From positions 33,465,181 to 33,529,180 of the forward strand of contig CM057135.1 of the NCBI GenBank assembly GCA_029964075.1: DNA of 64,000 nt, in the 5' to 3' direction. This document shows, one piece after another, positions 1 to 15,100 of the stretch (within the stretch, counting starts at the first letter, position 1; every line of letters begins with the position of its first letter). This DNA is from Patiria pectinifera (Eukaryota; Echinodermata; Asteroidea; Valvatida; Asterinidae). Under the pieces are notes generated by a model. That model saw only the letters and a list, made by a program, of their open reading frames with translations. It did no database searches and was not told the origin of the DNA. A program made the translations under genes and the position numbers.

Positions 1-3000
1 GTTTCCTTCTAAGACCTAAGTTACAGCACTCTTTCTTAACCCCACCAGGGACCTAGACGCACGCAACAATGTGCAGGGGACAATGCATTCTGCAACGGGA
101 TCTGCAGGGACCCAAGCTGGGTTTACAAACTTCGGTTTCGGTTTTCAGAGCTTTTCTAAAGAGGGGCAGGGACCAGGGAGGGAGGGGTGTAATCCAAAGA
201 ATTGCACTCCTCAAATTTGTATACTATAGGCACAAACAACATAGGGCTTGAATACTTTTGCTTTTTTTTTCTGGAGACCGGGGCTTTTCAAATCTGAGAA
301 TCAATCCAAAAAGGGATTACTTTGATGAAAAGACCAAACATGTTACAATATTATGTGTACAGTGCCTGATGTCGGAGCGAAAAACTTTGTTGTTGTTGTT
401 GTCGAAGCCTCTTTACATCAATATAAAGCTTCATCTGTGGACTACTCTGAAACCATAAAAGTTCACACCAACATTTTGCAGTATTTCAGTGGATTCGGGA
501 CAAAACAGCACAGAAACGTCATGTGCGAGTTTTCGTCTTGTTTATGGAAGTACAGAGATTTATTGCAAAATTATAGATTTGGGTAATTTTAGGGGTTGCA
601 CTCAGATGTTGGACTCAATGAAGGACTCTTCTAAAGTATGGTTTCATGTAAAAAGAATTTGGTGCTTAAAAGTTACAAGTGGTCCTGAACTCAGCTACCA
701 AACTCAAAGTGTGTGAAGCCAAGTATGAAATATGGCAAGTTTTAACATCTAAAAACCAAGATGCTTGCTATGCCAGTGTGTGGTATAACAATTGACTTTG
801 ACGGAGTAAAACTTAACAACAGAGACTCTTGTGTGACTTAATGAAATGAAGTGCCCTCTTTAGAAACTGTGGGCAAAGGACAGAGAGTGAGATAAATTTT
901 ATTTTTTATTTAAATAGTCGAGAAAACCATTTCCTGCATTGTTTCTGATCTCCCTGGGTGTCAATTTTAAGAGTTCCACTTTTGATAACTCTAATAAATT
1001 GATCATCACCCGTTGTTCGTGTTCGTTAATCATTTGCTTACGGCTTTGGATAACACCTCAAGTAAGCTCCACAAATGAAGTATCAAAAAGATGGTTGTTT
1101 TTGCGAGCGCGCATTTATGTCCTATGTTGACCCATGATGGGCTTTTCAGACATTGTGAATTGTAACCGTTTGATTAATGACCCCATTCAATGTGTACTTT
1201 ACACTCCTGCGAAATAGAAACACATTACTGCGATTATATTCCCATTTTTAACACCGTGGAAAATTTGTATTCAGATAACAAAAGCTTGCGTGCCAAAGTC
1301 TTCTATAGAGGTTTTGAGTCCTAATTTGGCCAAGATAATAGTTTAGATTTTTTTCCGAACAATAGGTTGTTTGCCGGCGAGTATCCAGTTGTTCTTTTGG
1401 TATTTTAAGTTCGCTCGGAGTTAACTTTTGCATTTTTTCCCGTCAGAAATTTTTAGACTGTGATAAAGAGCTTGTGCGCGACCCATGATCCCCCAGGGTC
1501 GTGGGCACTGAGCATGTGCAGTCGAGCCGACAGCGCCACGTCCACGCAACGCTCCGCTGGAGATGTTGAAAACCATCAGTTGTTACGACAACCATGAGAA
1601 CAAAAGCTACAAATTTGTTTTTTCTTTGGTAATTTGTTCACTGAATATGAAGCTCCCAAATTGAACAAGCACACGTCAATAGTTCTACTTGATTTTTAAA
1701 AACAGAAATAATCACTTCTGTAAATCTTGCGTAAATTTGCAAATTCAAAAATATTTTCACAAAAAGGGATCCTCGCTTTGAAATTATTTCTACATTGATG
1801 GGAAAATCCGGTCACCCGACACGCTGACAGCACATGTACCCTACCTGAACCCTGACACTTTTTACAGGAAAACGTGAAAAACGTGCAAAAAGTTGATTTT
1901 TTTTTTTAAAAAGGTCCCCTGCCTTAACGGAATCAAACTCCGTACAATTCTTTGTTGGAGAAGAAATGCAAAACCTTGGGAATCCCCTTTATATTTTCAC
2001 GGTAGGAAAATTTCCAATCTGTCGCCAGCGGTGTGCCATTACACGATACACATGAACCCACAAGCGACCAAGAAAAAGTGCAAAATACTCGATACAATAA
2101 AGCAAAATTGAAAAAAACCACCAAGCTTCACTAATCAAGCCTTATAAGTTAAACGGTCCGTTGGCGTCTCACGTGTATACAGTCAAATAAGGTATTGTGT
2201 TTGATTAGTGACTGGGTTTTACAGGTTCTTTCCCCAGGTTGCTTCACTCTGCTGAATTCACATCCTTCTTGTTCCCCTTGAAACTACGATATATTGTGAA
2301 AATACTTTGAGAAGATTGTACATCATCATTGTGAATCTCTTAACAAATCTAAGACAATTGTCAGATCAGCACCCGATTTCACGAAGCACTACGACGCGTC
2401 GCAACCCGAGTTATGGCGTGTAACACGTCGCAACTCGCGAAGCTTCAAATGATCCATTTCATGAAACTTGCGATGTGTTGTCAAGTTCCTTGACAACAGC
2501 TTAAAACACATCGCGAGTTAGGGCGTGTCTAGTGGTCATCGCAAAATAAGAAGCATCCTGCTCTAAACCATTTTTATGCCGTAAAAAAATGCATAAACGA
2601 GACTATAAAACCAAGACAATGTGTGAAGTTGGAAATAGAAAATGCATTAGAAAAATTATGAAGTACCCAGTAGTGTGGAACATTGCAGTTGAAATTTCAA
2701 AGTAGCTATACAGTCCACTGAGAGTTTGTTTCCCTTCAAAATTGCATCACACGTCCGCCATTTTGTTTTGTTGGAGAGCTAGAGGAGATCAGACGACCTA
2801 CCTCCAGCTTTCCTGATTTTTTTCGTCTTGTTTTTTTTCTTTCTAGCCCTTTGCCAAGACTGTTTTTAAAGCCTTGCTTGGGGTGATTTTACATAAAAAA
2901 ATACACCCTCCCCCCCAAAAAAAAATGTAAAAAAAAGATTTGGGGACTGAGGCACATTTCCAATTTGTTAGAAGATATGACTCCCTATAGGAACTTTGTA

Positions 3001-3179
3001 CATAACCACTAAAATGGTGTCAGGTTTGGATTCTACATTCCTTCCCAAGTTCCTTTCAAGCCCCAATGAAGATGATACTTCGCTAATCCAATGTGGGATT
3101 ATAAACGCATGATGTACATTTACAATGAGCATTCAAGGTTACCACTGCCGGGGTATTATCAAGCCCAACAAAAACCTAC
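1..3179. other. Non-coding DNA, probably Shroom-like intron
   Basis: No exon with homology and usable splice sites was found here. The Shroom-like exon at 3180-3350 ends in a splice donor facing this stretch, so it is probably intron. The missing Shroom exons (those for the central and C-terminal domains) must lie beyond the left edge. A GC-richer patch around 2378-2530 repeats words such as CGCAACTCGCGA and may be a decayed mobile element. Only short chance ORFs are present. Confidence 0.5.
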
Positions 3180-6100
3180 CTGTAGGTACCCCACCGTTGC
3201 CCGGGCAGTGGGCGATGGTTCCCCAGCGAGTACGACATGGACCTGGTGACGGGCCGGCGTCGCTTCTCCTCCCAAGCTCTCTCTCCATCCTCAAAGTACA
3301 TCCTCCTATAAGATACAGAAACTTCCCTTTCGGTTGTTTTCCTACTCCTCCTGAAGGAACGACTTCCCAACAAAGTTTTGCACAATGCTCAGCAAGTTCT
3401 TTTATTTAACTGTCGTTAACAGGCACCTAACTAAGCCGTGTGGTATGTGATTATCAGGCATGCCAGACACACTACACCAGGTATATAAGCCTGAGTGCAC
3501 TAGCCATTGGATACTTGAGCGGGCCGACAATAATAGCGCCAAACCGGTGGACAGTCAATATGCTAATGACGTGATATTGAGCGATGGAAGGCTTTTTTGC
3601 TGGAGAACAATGGCCGACATTCTTTGGCACTTTCCAGCCGTGACTATCGCATCCGGACCCTCTAGGAGTCCATGCATTAAACACCTCTCTCTATCTGGGG
3701 CTGTACACAAGGTGGTTTCTAAGCCACAGAGGCAACAAATGGATTGCAAGACCTCCCTGACGCAATGTTGTGGATTGTCCATTACGATCCATTTCATAAA
3801 AGATAAAGGGAAAAAACCCTGAGAGATGGACCAGGCACACAATTTACTCAAGAAAGAGCAAGTTAGACATGTACAATGTACATGCGACAGAGCAAGACAA
3901 AGATGCATTTTTAATGGAACTGCACAGCAGGGAAATATCATTAAACTTTGATAGCGCTGGCAGAGTAACACATATGAGCACCCACATACCGGTATACATA
4001 ATTTGCGTTTGATTCAAATGACCACTAAAGTGAATCTACGGAATAAAACAAAAAATTAGCATCTAGAAACCTTCTGAAACTTTGTTGCCAATTTGAGAGA
4101 CTGAAAGAGACAACCATGTTCATTGTTGCTTAGGACAAGTGCCGGTACCACTACCTTGAAACTATCTCTTGAAACTACAGATCGCAATATACATTTTATG
4201 AAAGGTCCATCTACATGTATCTTCACAGTTTCATGTACATGTATGTTCAAAGTTTCAACACAAATTTTACGCTGTATGTATAACGCATACGTGTACTTTT
4301 ACATATTAGATACATTTGGATAAATTGTGAACATGTACCCGTATGTACATCATGTGCACGTACAAAAAGCAATGAAAGTGTTCTTGTACATGTACATGTA
4401 CAGTTCTTTGTACATGAATCTGTAATTTTAAATAGACATGTATGAACATGTAACTTTTAAACTCTGACGTAACGCCACCAAGTGGCAATTTGCAAATTCC
4501 ATCCGGATTACAAGCACCCTCCCTAATCCAACACAGCAAATCCCAATGTTTTCAGACAGTGGGGGCAAATCCCCCCAACAGCACAAAAGGAAGGAATAAG
4601 GAAGCTCATCTTTTGGTCGTTGTTGCTGGGATGTCAATACACAGACAATACTCGGACCTCAATAAATTAGCACCCAACTGTCATGGGGGGAGGGGGATTT
4701 GTCACGGGGGGAGGGGGATTTGCAACTGGTCTTGCGCAAGGTGGAACAGCACAGCAAAACTTTCTAAATATTTGTGAGGATTACCGGTAGGATTACGACA
4801 ATTAGAGAGTGATGGTGTCTAAGTTTGTGGCGTTATTAATTAACTCTAACGCCCTGGGCATTTTGCTTGGAGCCTTCCGGTATCCTCCCTAATCCACTAC
4901 TGTACAAGAATTCCAAACAGACACTTGTCTGATGATTACATGTGCTTTTGCAGGTACATGTATGTATACCAACTTTTTTTCTTTTTTGGAAGTAGTTCAG
5001 GCATTTTTTTTAATCCACTTGTATGTGTACATAGTTTCAAGTTTTCATCCTTCTTTGGAGTGGACAAGCTCTGGATGGGTAGTCTTTTTGTTGGCCAAAT
5101 TAACCCTGCTGCCTACGTGTAATTGCACTTGTTCTTAGCCCTCCTGGTATCTGAACAGTCACAGACAGTCAAAAAATCAATCCCGTTCCCCTGCCATGCC
5201 TTTTAGTTAGACATGCTAGTCACCAACAGTCAGATCACATTTCAAGCAAGCACTGTGACTAGTCAAATTCAGTCAACAGACAAAAAAACAGGCAAGTGGT
5301 AGGCACAGCTGGCTTATCAATCACCTACAGTCAAAGCATAGCTGTATCAAGTTACATAAACAGTCACAGCCAGTCAATCCTGCTTAAATATGTAGGCTGG
5401 GAGCTCTTAACCGTTAAAAACAGTCACTCGATTGATTTTGACTAAAAGGACAACTTGGCACAGAATGTATGTTTGCATCTACACGTAGGAGGGTTTAAGT
5501 AGCAATTGCTGGGCTCTGCCTCCCTCAATCTTGCAAAATCTTTCCACAACCTCCTGACAAATTTTTTGAAGGATCTTGGGAAAGCTAAAAGCTTCTACCA
5601 GAAACAGACAATATTTATCAGGACAAATATTTATTCTTGGGAGTGAGCAGGCACTTTTTCAAGCCTCCTTTGTTTCTTCATAGACAAAGCCTCCCTAGGC
5701 CCTGACTCACTGCAGACAGAGCAGAACAATCAAAGAACTATTCTCTCTCTCCCCCCCCCCTCAGATTTCCACTGCCCCTTTCTCCCTCGGGCAAGGATAT
5801 TAATCTAGCAGAATTTGTCACCAAGGTAATAATATCAGACTGAGTTGATTAGCGCCTGGGCTGGCAGGAATACGGTTACGCCTCGGGCAATTTGTGTCAC
5901 TCGGTGGTTCTCAAAACAATACAGTCCAAACAAATATTTCTTGGAAAAACACAAATATTTATGTTTTGATACTGTTCAGATGTACATGTACAACAAAGTA
6001 CACAAAAATGTGATGTTAATTAACCAGGCTGAAATATGTACAAGTGAAAGAATGTATCTGTTAGGTACATTTGTATACGTAAAAGTACATGCACGTAGTT

Positions 6101-9100
6101 AGTAAACATGTAATGTAGTGTCATTGCTACAAGCTGTAGCCACAAATTAACCAATGCGAATGAAACCTGTAACTTCTTGCAATGTTGTCTGGTACCTTGA
6201 CTCTGACAAACCAATGATTGGGTAGATAGAAGGGTTGATTGTGTTATTGCAATTAGCACCGTGCTGTTTGACAAGGTGGATATCCAGTCAATCCACGCAG
6301 GGGGCGTGTTGACATGACCTCCATTACACCCCTTGTAATGATAAATCGGCTCCAATTATTTGTTTCCACCCAATTTTTGTTCTTACCCAGAGGCAAATTT
6401 TTGCTCAAAAGATTACTGTAGTTCACCCTGAATATTTGCGTTAATTAATGATACAATTGAAATCCTGGAACCTTGTTCTCTCAAAATTATGTGATTTGTG
6501 TGTTGAAGTTAGAGGTAAGGATCCTGCTAAAATAATGTTTAAAACAAAATCAACTTAAAAACTCCAAAAACTCAACAACTTGTTTGGAATCTTGGCTGGA
6601 TTTCAGACTGTACAACCGTTGCTCTATGGTACAACCAGGCAACTATCACTTCCAGACGAGGGTTGATGTCCATACTAAGTTTAAGAAAGTGTCACTCATC
6701 TGCTGCAGGCACAGTGTCTGATTTTGAAAGATTCAGGAAAACATCCAAACAACTTGTGCAGTTTTTGAAGCTAACTGTGAGTATTCTTCAGTCTGTTGTT
6801 GATGTTTCAACCACACCCCTCTGCCGCCGATTATTAATTCCTTGTGAAGTCAGCGATCCACGTGTGCAAGGACAGCGCACCATGGGCGTTTAATTGTAAA
6901 CAAACAAACCAAACCCATCAGGGTCATGATATTTTTCACAATTTTTTTGACAAACACTTCTAGGAAATAAATATGTTTCTGCAACGCCTGGGTTGAATTA
7001 TTAAACCTTGAAAAAAGTAGATAATTTTCCCCCTATCTCACACAGCAATCGAGGAAGTCCTTTTGACAAGCCAGCAGCATTTTTAACTTCAAAATTTGAC
7101 AACTGGGATAAAAAAATCAACATATTTTTTGCTGATTTGCATTTTTTTAAAGGATGGGATAAAGATGAAAAAAGACAACATTATTTTTTTGGAGGGTGGG
7201 GTTAAACAGAGGCAGGATTATTTTGATGGAAATGGGAAGATATACTTTGTGTTTAAAAAATCTACAACCTGCCTCCCTACAAAAACATAGAACTACTTTT
7301 ATTGACCCCAAAAACCCACAACAAAGTTATGCAGTAAAGAGACAAACGATTGAGCAAAGTAACGAAAACATACAATTATACAGACTTTATGCCCCAATGG
7401 CTAAGGAATTCTAACAAGCCCACGCTCACATGTATCTAACTCCTCGTTAACCAAAATGTCAAGAGTTGATCAGCTGTGCCACTAATTACTGTGATGCCGG
7501 AAATGAGCACTTCAGGTTAAGCCCAAAGCAAACGTTGGCCCAATTAAAAAAATGGAAATATATGTACACGTGCATATGGATAAACTGAAAACGTGTGGTG
7601 CTGGTACTTTTTGCACGAACGTGTACATTGCACGGATCACCTGTGTACAAGTTTTGAGGAATTGTCTGGCAAAAAACATGCTTTTCTATCATCTTTGGGA
7701 ATGGGCTACAGAGGGCGCTATCCAACTGTTGAAGTTAATCATTCACTATAGTCTTCCCGGAAAGGGACAATATAAAATGTCTATCGGCAAAAGCCAAACT
7801 GTGCTAGCATCTGATCAAAGTAACCTCAATAAAGGTCCTCTCAACTTAAGCCGTTTGACTGGTTGCTAACCGTTGAGATTATTTCCATCCTCTTGATGGA
7901 CTCGCAACCCCCTCAAACATTGAAACTATGTACAGCTTCGTGCATCTTCAGGTGCAAATTACAATGTGCTTTCTTCGTGCAGCGATGCCTGTGCGAACCT
8001 GTTCACGTACGCAATGGGTCTCCTCACATGGAGCTCTCAAGAGTGGACACAAAAGCGCCCTCTAGTGTTTATGCTGATCTCAGAAGTTAAATACATTTTA
8101 AGGGCCCATGCAATGTAATTTTTTAATATGTAATCCTTGAAAAAAAAAACCTTTGTGTCCCATTTAACGTTATTTTCAATTTTTGTTTTGTCATTTTCAA
8201 GGGTATTTTTTTTGGTTTTTTTTTTTTTTATATGCTAATCTTGATTTCATCCATAAACGTGTGGGTGACGTCATATCAGGCAGAAACCTCAATGTTACAG
8301 CTATTTCAGGACCAAAAAAATGCAAGAATTTCATTGTCGATATTTGTTTTTCTTTTATTTTCTTTGTTGTCGTGTTGTGTCAAGTACTCGCCAGTGAGCC
8401 CATGAGCAAAATTTTTCTTTGTTTTTCACAAATTGGCAACACTTTGGGCTCACAATTTTCCACAAACAACCTCACAAACTGAACTGAAGACAGTGTCACT
8501 GAAAATGCAATCGCAGCGGAGTTGCCCTCGGTTGTCGAAAAAAAGCATGGACAATTGCTTAATTTTAATAAAATTCAATTAAATTAAAATCAGCAAAAAT
8601 TTCATCAAGTGGTTTTCATACATGTAAGAATGTTGCACAGAATACAGAATATGTTCCTAATTCAACACTTGGACTAGGTAGGTTTGACCCCATTAACGTC
8701 AGTAAGAAGAGATGCTAACACTGATGCAGCAGTCCATCTGTGACTTCCAAAGCAGAGGAAAGCAGAGGACATAGGCATACAGAGTGGTGTAATCTTCTTC
8801 CTTCCTCTCTACTCAGGACAAACTAACAACCAGACAAATGGACCGACGGTCCGACAAACCTTTGGATGATGAGCTGCAGTGTGTCCGGAGAGCCCTTGAC
8901 CAATTGGATCGCCTCGGTGTGCGCCTCGCACTCCACGCTGTTGATGCTCAGGATGATGTCATCAACCTGCAAGGCTCCTGATTGGCTGGCCTTACCTCCG
9001 GGCTCCATCTGAAAACAAGAGACGAAATGACGAAACAATGAATGTCTGAAATGCAATAGCCGAAGAAATGAATTTTCTCCATAGTGGAACTTTTGACAGG

Positions 9101-12100
9101 AACATTTGAATTAATCTAGAATTCAAAACTAAACTAAAACAGTGACTTTAATTATTCATGATTTGTTAATCAGGAAGGAAAGAATCAGAAACCATTTTAC
9201 GTGTTGTCGACCGATAGAAAAGAGATGTAGATTTGTAAACTTGAAGCCTTTTGGAAGTTTGTGAAGTTATAAAGATTGCAACTTGTGGTGTTGCTTGGTT
9301 TCTCTCTTGATGCCAACCAACACCGTCTTAATCCTTTAGAATCCAACAAATGGGCCTCATTGATTTTGAAGGAAGCAGCAATGCAGGGCTCAGATACGTG
9401 TACTTTACACATGTGACAGTACATAGAGCCCTAGTGCCACTGAAATAATGGTTGATTGCAAAGTCTTGGGTTTTGGCAAATTCCGTAAGGTAAAACAGTG
9501 CAAAGATAGGCCTAATGACTCAGCAGATTTACTCCCTCGGCCACGGTTACTGTCTCACAACCCCAAAGTGAGAGTTGCTAAGAGTGAGCAACAAGTGACA
9601 CACCCAAGAAACTGAGTGGTATAATGAATACATAAGAGCAAACACTACATATTATCCCTAATATAGCTGTCTTAATTAAACATGCAGTGTACATCATTAC
9701 AGGAATCAACCCATTCTTGCAATTCTTTCGAAATACAGCAGAGGCAAATTAACAATCTCCAAAATATACATTTGCAAGGGGAAAAAAGTCACTTGAAACA
9801 AACTACAGTTGGAGATTTGTTTTCTGCAACAGGTCAAGATAAAAGCTGGGATACACATTTGGTATCTAAGGAAGATCAAACAGTACAAATGAATGTATGG
9901 AGTATCAATGTTCCTGAACTATCATCAGTCGCTGAGTGGGCTTTGTGGGTGTTTGGGCTTAGTTGTTATTTGTCCAGACTCCCTAATATTCACCCTCTTC
10001 TTCACACCTGTTGTGCTGGCTATTATGGTAAACTTGTTGACACAGACATTATTACGGAAGTACTGTCCCAAATTGGTGTCGCAATACTGTACGCCCCGAG
10101 GCTATAGATGGTCTATAGCACAGAGCAACACAATAGTTGTGCGATGTCATCGGGACCACTTTACACGGATTACAACAAAGGGGGACATATTGATACAGTA
10201 ATGAAGTCATCTCGCTATTAAGAACTTAATCCCTTGGGCCTGCCTTGTTTCCTTTTCTTCCCTGTGGTTGCATGGTTTCGCCCTGTGGTGTGGGAGCCAA
10301 TTGGAGAACCACCCATTGCAACCCACATGCTTAGCATGTACCTGGTATATTTGCCTGGTTCCCAAATGAAATACATGTAAGTACTACATTAAGCCAAAAG
10401 AAAACAACATGAGATCATGTTGGTTATACACATTTCCTTCTTATTTCAAAACACAAATTTAGGCACTAGAGTTTAGGCACTCTCCTGAAGTTAAGGCACT
10501 CTCCTGAAGACAGTCAGTGCATACTGACCGGAACGTCGAGTTTATACCTCTGCTTCTTTTCAGAACCATTCTCTTAGTTTGAGAAATTATTTTCACATGG
10601 TGTCTCCACAAGTTTTCACTCATTAGTATCTCCATCATGCAAAGCCTCAAATCTTACTTAAAATACAAATTCATGACCATTAAAGGGCCATGAAATGAAT
10701 GCTTTTGTTAGGAACACATTTTGTGCAACTTTCTACTCCTCTTAAATGTATGAAAACTTTTCAGTTGTTTACGTCATGTTTAAGCCAAAGCTAACGATGG
10801 AAAAAAGGACCGGTGTGTTTGCTACCACCAATGTCTCAAAAGTCTCCCATTTAACTGTTTTCTTTTTCAATATTAAACAGCTGGAGCCGTAGTGGACTCC
10901 AAAAATAACTACGTTCACTATCTCGACCTGAGCTCTTTTTTTTCAATTACCCAAAATCTAGCACTGTTTGGCAACCCATTTTTAGAAATGAAAACATCCT
11001 GGTCGTATTAAAAAAGAAAGACCTTGATTTGGTTAATTGGGCATGCGTGCATTTGACGCTGGTTGTTGCGCCATATCTGCGTCCATCATTTGTTGCCTAT
11101 TGTCCTCAGGAATGTCGAATCTTTTGTTCCCACTGTGCCCCTGAGACAACAAGACAGCTACTCACGGTTGTTTTCACAACAGAAGACAACTCCCCTTGTT
11201 TGTATTCCATCTGTAATAATAAAAACAGGCTACTGTCGTAACCTCGTGCTCGTACCCGAAACGCATATTTCAGAGAGCCTCATTCACGTTTGCCTGTTGT
11301 GTTGGGTATTATGGTACGAATAAATTATATTGTATTTAACTGTGGTATAGAGCCTAAATATTCTTGCTCCCCCAGATGTCCTTGTAATAAAGATTGTAAC
11401 AATGAGAAATATGATCACATGATAGTCATCAATAAAAATTGAGCATCATACATTTATAATACAGTTCTGTATTGAATCACAGGGAAAATAACACATGTGT
11501 TTGAACAGTTCACTGTGGATGCATGAAGCAAGTTGTTTGGAAGAAACATTTCAACAGAGGGCGCTATTCATGAATTTTGGTTTTTGTGAAATAGACAGTG
11601 CTGGGAAAATGTAGAATTTGAATTTGTGCATGTTTGTTCATATTCTCGAGTGGTTCTTCTTATTCCTTGAAATTCTATTTGCTTATGACACCCCAAAATT
11701 GTAACTTTTGGAGTACAGTCGAATCTCGTTAGTACAAACTCTGTTAATACAAAATTCTGGTTATAACAAACATAAAGTCTAGTCCCGTCTGTGCATTTAT
11801 GTGCACAATGAATGGGCCTGATGTTCCTCTTAATACGAAATTCTGATATAACAAACAATTTGGCTAGGTCCGAACGAGTTTGTATTAACGAGACTCGACT
11901 GTATTGTGTTGATTAATTGGCAACACAGTAAAATATATGTTTTCAAATACACCACAACGGGAAACTGACTAGCTGCAATCCGGAGGTCGCGGGTTCAAAC
12001 CCGGCTCCAGTCAATTTCTTTGTTCTACATGTACTTTAAAACAAGAAAAATAAATACATTTGCTACGATCTTCAATGACTGTGTGATGAGCCCGGGGCAG

Positions 12101-15100
12101 ATTTTCTCAGAAGTGCACATACCACACTGAGACTTGAATTCATGTAAATTTGAATGGAATTGGAATAACAATAGAAATTGTGAATGACGCAAAACATTTT
12201 CAGATTTATATATACCGGTATGTACGTATGCGATTTTGAAATTACAGTGTCTGCTCTGTAAGCCATTAGGCCTACTGGGATGATTCAATGCCTGAATGCT
12301 CGTCAAACCTCACTAAAGGGGAGCACATTGTGTGAAATACTGGTACCTAACCGAGCTTTGGAGCGTCCCAGTACTGGTGGGTAGGCATACACCGTGTTAT
12401 GGGGAAGTTTTTTATTGTTAGGCAAATTAGGACCGAGTTATGGGGACTTTCTGCTGTCCCCATAGCATTTTCGGTCCCCACAAATACCTTGAACAGACGA
12501 ATGTAAGTCCCCATAATTACGGAACAAGAGTGGGTGGACTAGCCCAGTAACCACAAAAAGTGGGCAAATCGGATTGATCTAGAGACATACAAATACAATT
12601 GAACGTTCAATCGTTTTCCTTATGGACCTGTAATTTCATAACAGCGCTCATTTCGAATTACAGGTACATGTTCTGATGTTCAGAATTTTGAATACAGGCA
12701 GTTTTCCTTTGATCCGGACACAAAAGGTTATGTGTACAAAGTAAACACACCGGATGAATGTTATCATACATGTACTTCAAACTATAACCGTTCAACACTA
12801 AATGCCGCCATTACCGAAATGTACCTTGACATTTTGAGTGTCGGGTGTTGCTTTTTATTGCATGATTTCCACGCTTCGTCAATCAATAATTTCTTTGCGA
12901 AATGTACGTTCACCTCAAATTTAAGAAGGCACGCACGTAAAGTCACATCGTTCCGCACTATCCTTTTCAATATGGTCACCAAATTAGTTCATAGACTTCC
13001 TATTTAGCAGGCAATTGACAACGTCGCGTTTGTTTTGTTGCAATTTGGTTTTGACTATGGACACTTGACATACTGCAGCAGCTGAAAAGATTCTGAAACT
13101 AAAACTGGAATTAGCAATTATCCAGGGACTGAGCAGACGCGGAATATAACATTAACAATAAACGATCGCATTCCGTCATGTACCGAAACTAGGACATTTG
13201 CTCTGTTTTAAGTATCGATGATTGAATTGTGCAGAAAGTTTCTGAATTCCATAAATTTTTTAACGATTCAAGAGAGTTTCTGTACATGTTTACATTGACT
13301 CCATGGATCCGGATCGTGGACTTTGAAAGGAGGATGCTCGAAAAATTGTTTTTAGAAATTCCATTATTTACTCTAAAGGGGCGTTACATCCTGGAATGCG
13401 CCCAATTGGGCAACAAAATGCTTTTTAAAAGAAATTATGTTTATTGAAAAGAGCATTTAAAAGTAGGATATAAACGTCCACACAACCATCCTTTAAAAAC
13501 TGGGCCTTTTTGGTATTATTCTTGCGAGAACCATGCGAGAATGAATTTCGGGGGGTCAACATTTTGACTTTCAAAAATTGAGCTGTTGAGTGGTAGTTGT
13601 GAATCCTGCCGCACATGTTCCGGCTGGGCATCGCATTCTGTCCGCCGCGTCCGATGCAAACAGCCGAGTTTTGGTCTTTTCTTGGGAATAGTGAGACATT
13701 AGGTAAGTTTCCTTTCAACCAGACCTTTGAAATGGGATAAGTAAACAATCCAAAACAAAATTTATTCCAAGGATTTTAGGCCGTAATACCCCTTTAACTG
13801 TTCCATTTTCCCCCAAGCTTACATGATGATGAGAAAACAAAAAATTGGAGTCGCTTCACAGCATTTGTAACTAAACCTTGAGACTCCCTTTTACTGATGA
13901 ACAAAAATACAATGGGTGCGCTGGGAGTTCTACTAGGGGTGCAAGACATGTTGAGACTTGCCCAAATTGGACCACATACTGCAAAGGTGACAGGGTCACT
14001 TACAAGTTTCAGCTTGAGTTTCATCGTGAAGAAATACACGGGATGTACAGGATAACGATACTTTGTATTAGGATCTTGGGAGAAAAGATTCATACATTCA
14101 ACAGCTGAAAGAGTGTTCAACGGCAGAAACTGGTTAATTTTTTTTACTTGGTCTAACAGCATGTTTGAGATACCGGTAGGCCTACATCCATTATCAATTA
14201 TATTACATGTCTGTAACAGAAAATGTGCACAAAATACATATTTGATTGCAACAACCCCAGCAGTAACAAAAGCAAACGTTTCCATTCAGACCTGCATAAA
14301 TGTCTGTCGTGTCAACCAGGTCCTGAAAAGATCCCTCAGGAAAAGAAAAATACACGCAAGGCCACACACGCATTCTCTTCAACATCTCATTTTCTGTCAC
14401 TGTCACACAATTCCCCGTCTTACAATGCCCGGGGTTCAACATTGCCGCGACCTACGACCCTTGCCGAATGAATGTCCACAACGAATCATGTTAATAAAAT
14501 GCCAACTGCATGCTGCATGTGATGATAATGCTCGGGCGATATTCCCGGCACAAGGTTTCTGAACGGGAGGCCCGCGGGAGGCCTTGTTCTAGTTTAAGGC
14601 TGTTTGAATTTCTGGGATTTAGCTGGGGCCCTTAAATCTGTCTTTCTTCGAGCGTGTGCAGGTGGGCGATTGTCGGTAATGAGGGGTGGCGAAGAAAAGA
14701 AAAACCTGTAACCGTATACCAATGTATACAGCAAATGGTGTAAAACACATCATGAAATGTTGGTATGTCAAAATGTGCAAGGGGCAAAGTCGGGGAATTT
14801 CTGCGACATGGATAACATGATGACAGCTGGTGAACAGTTGGTTGCGGGTTGAGAACTGAGATAAATTGGGAAAATACAAGTGGTTGGATCTAAATCCGGA
14901 TTTTTTTAAAATTGGGTTTGAATTACGCTATTCGGTTTCGTGTTGGAAACTGGATATCCGAAACCAACCTTAACCCTAATCCCTTGAGCACTGTTACTAG
15001 AAAGTATCCTGAATCTGCTGAAATCCACCTATTGTGTCATGCACAAAAATGTTGGTGTTGGTGACTGCTGAGTATGGGGGTATCCTGAATCCATCAAAAT

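Noticed and set aside
13794..14285. 163-residue minus-strand frame
   Set aside because: It overlaps opposite-strand frames, has no domain or splice context, and touches the end of a MITE.
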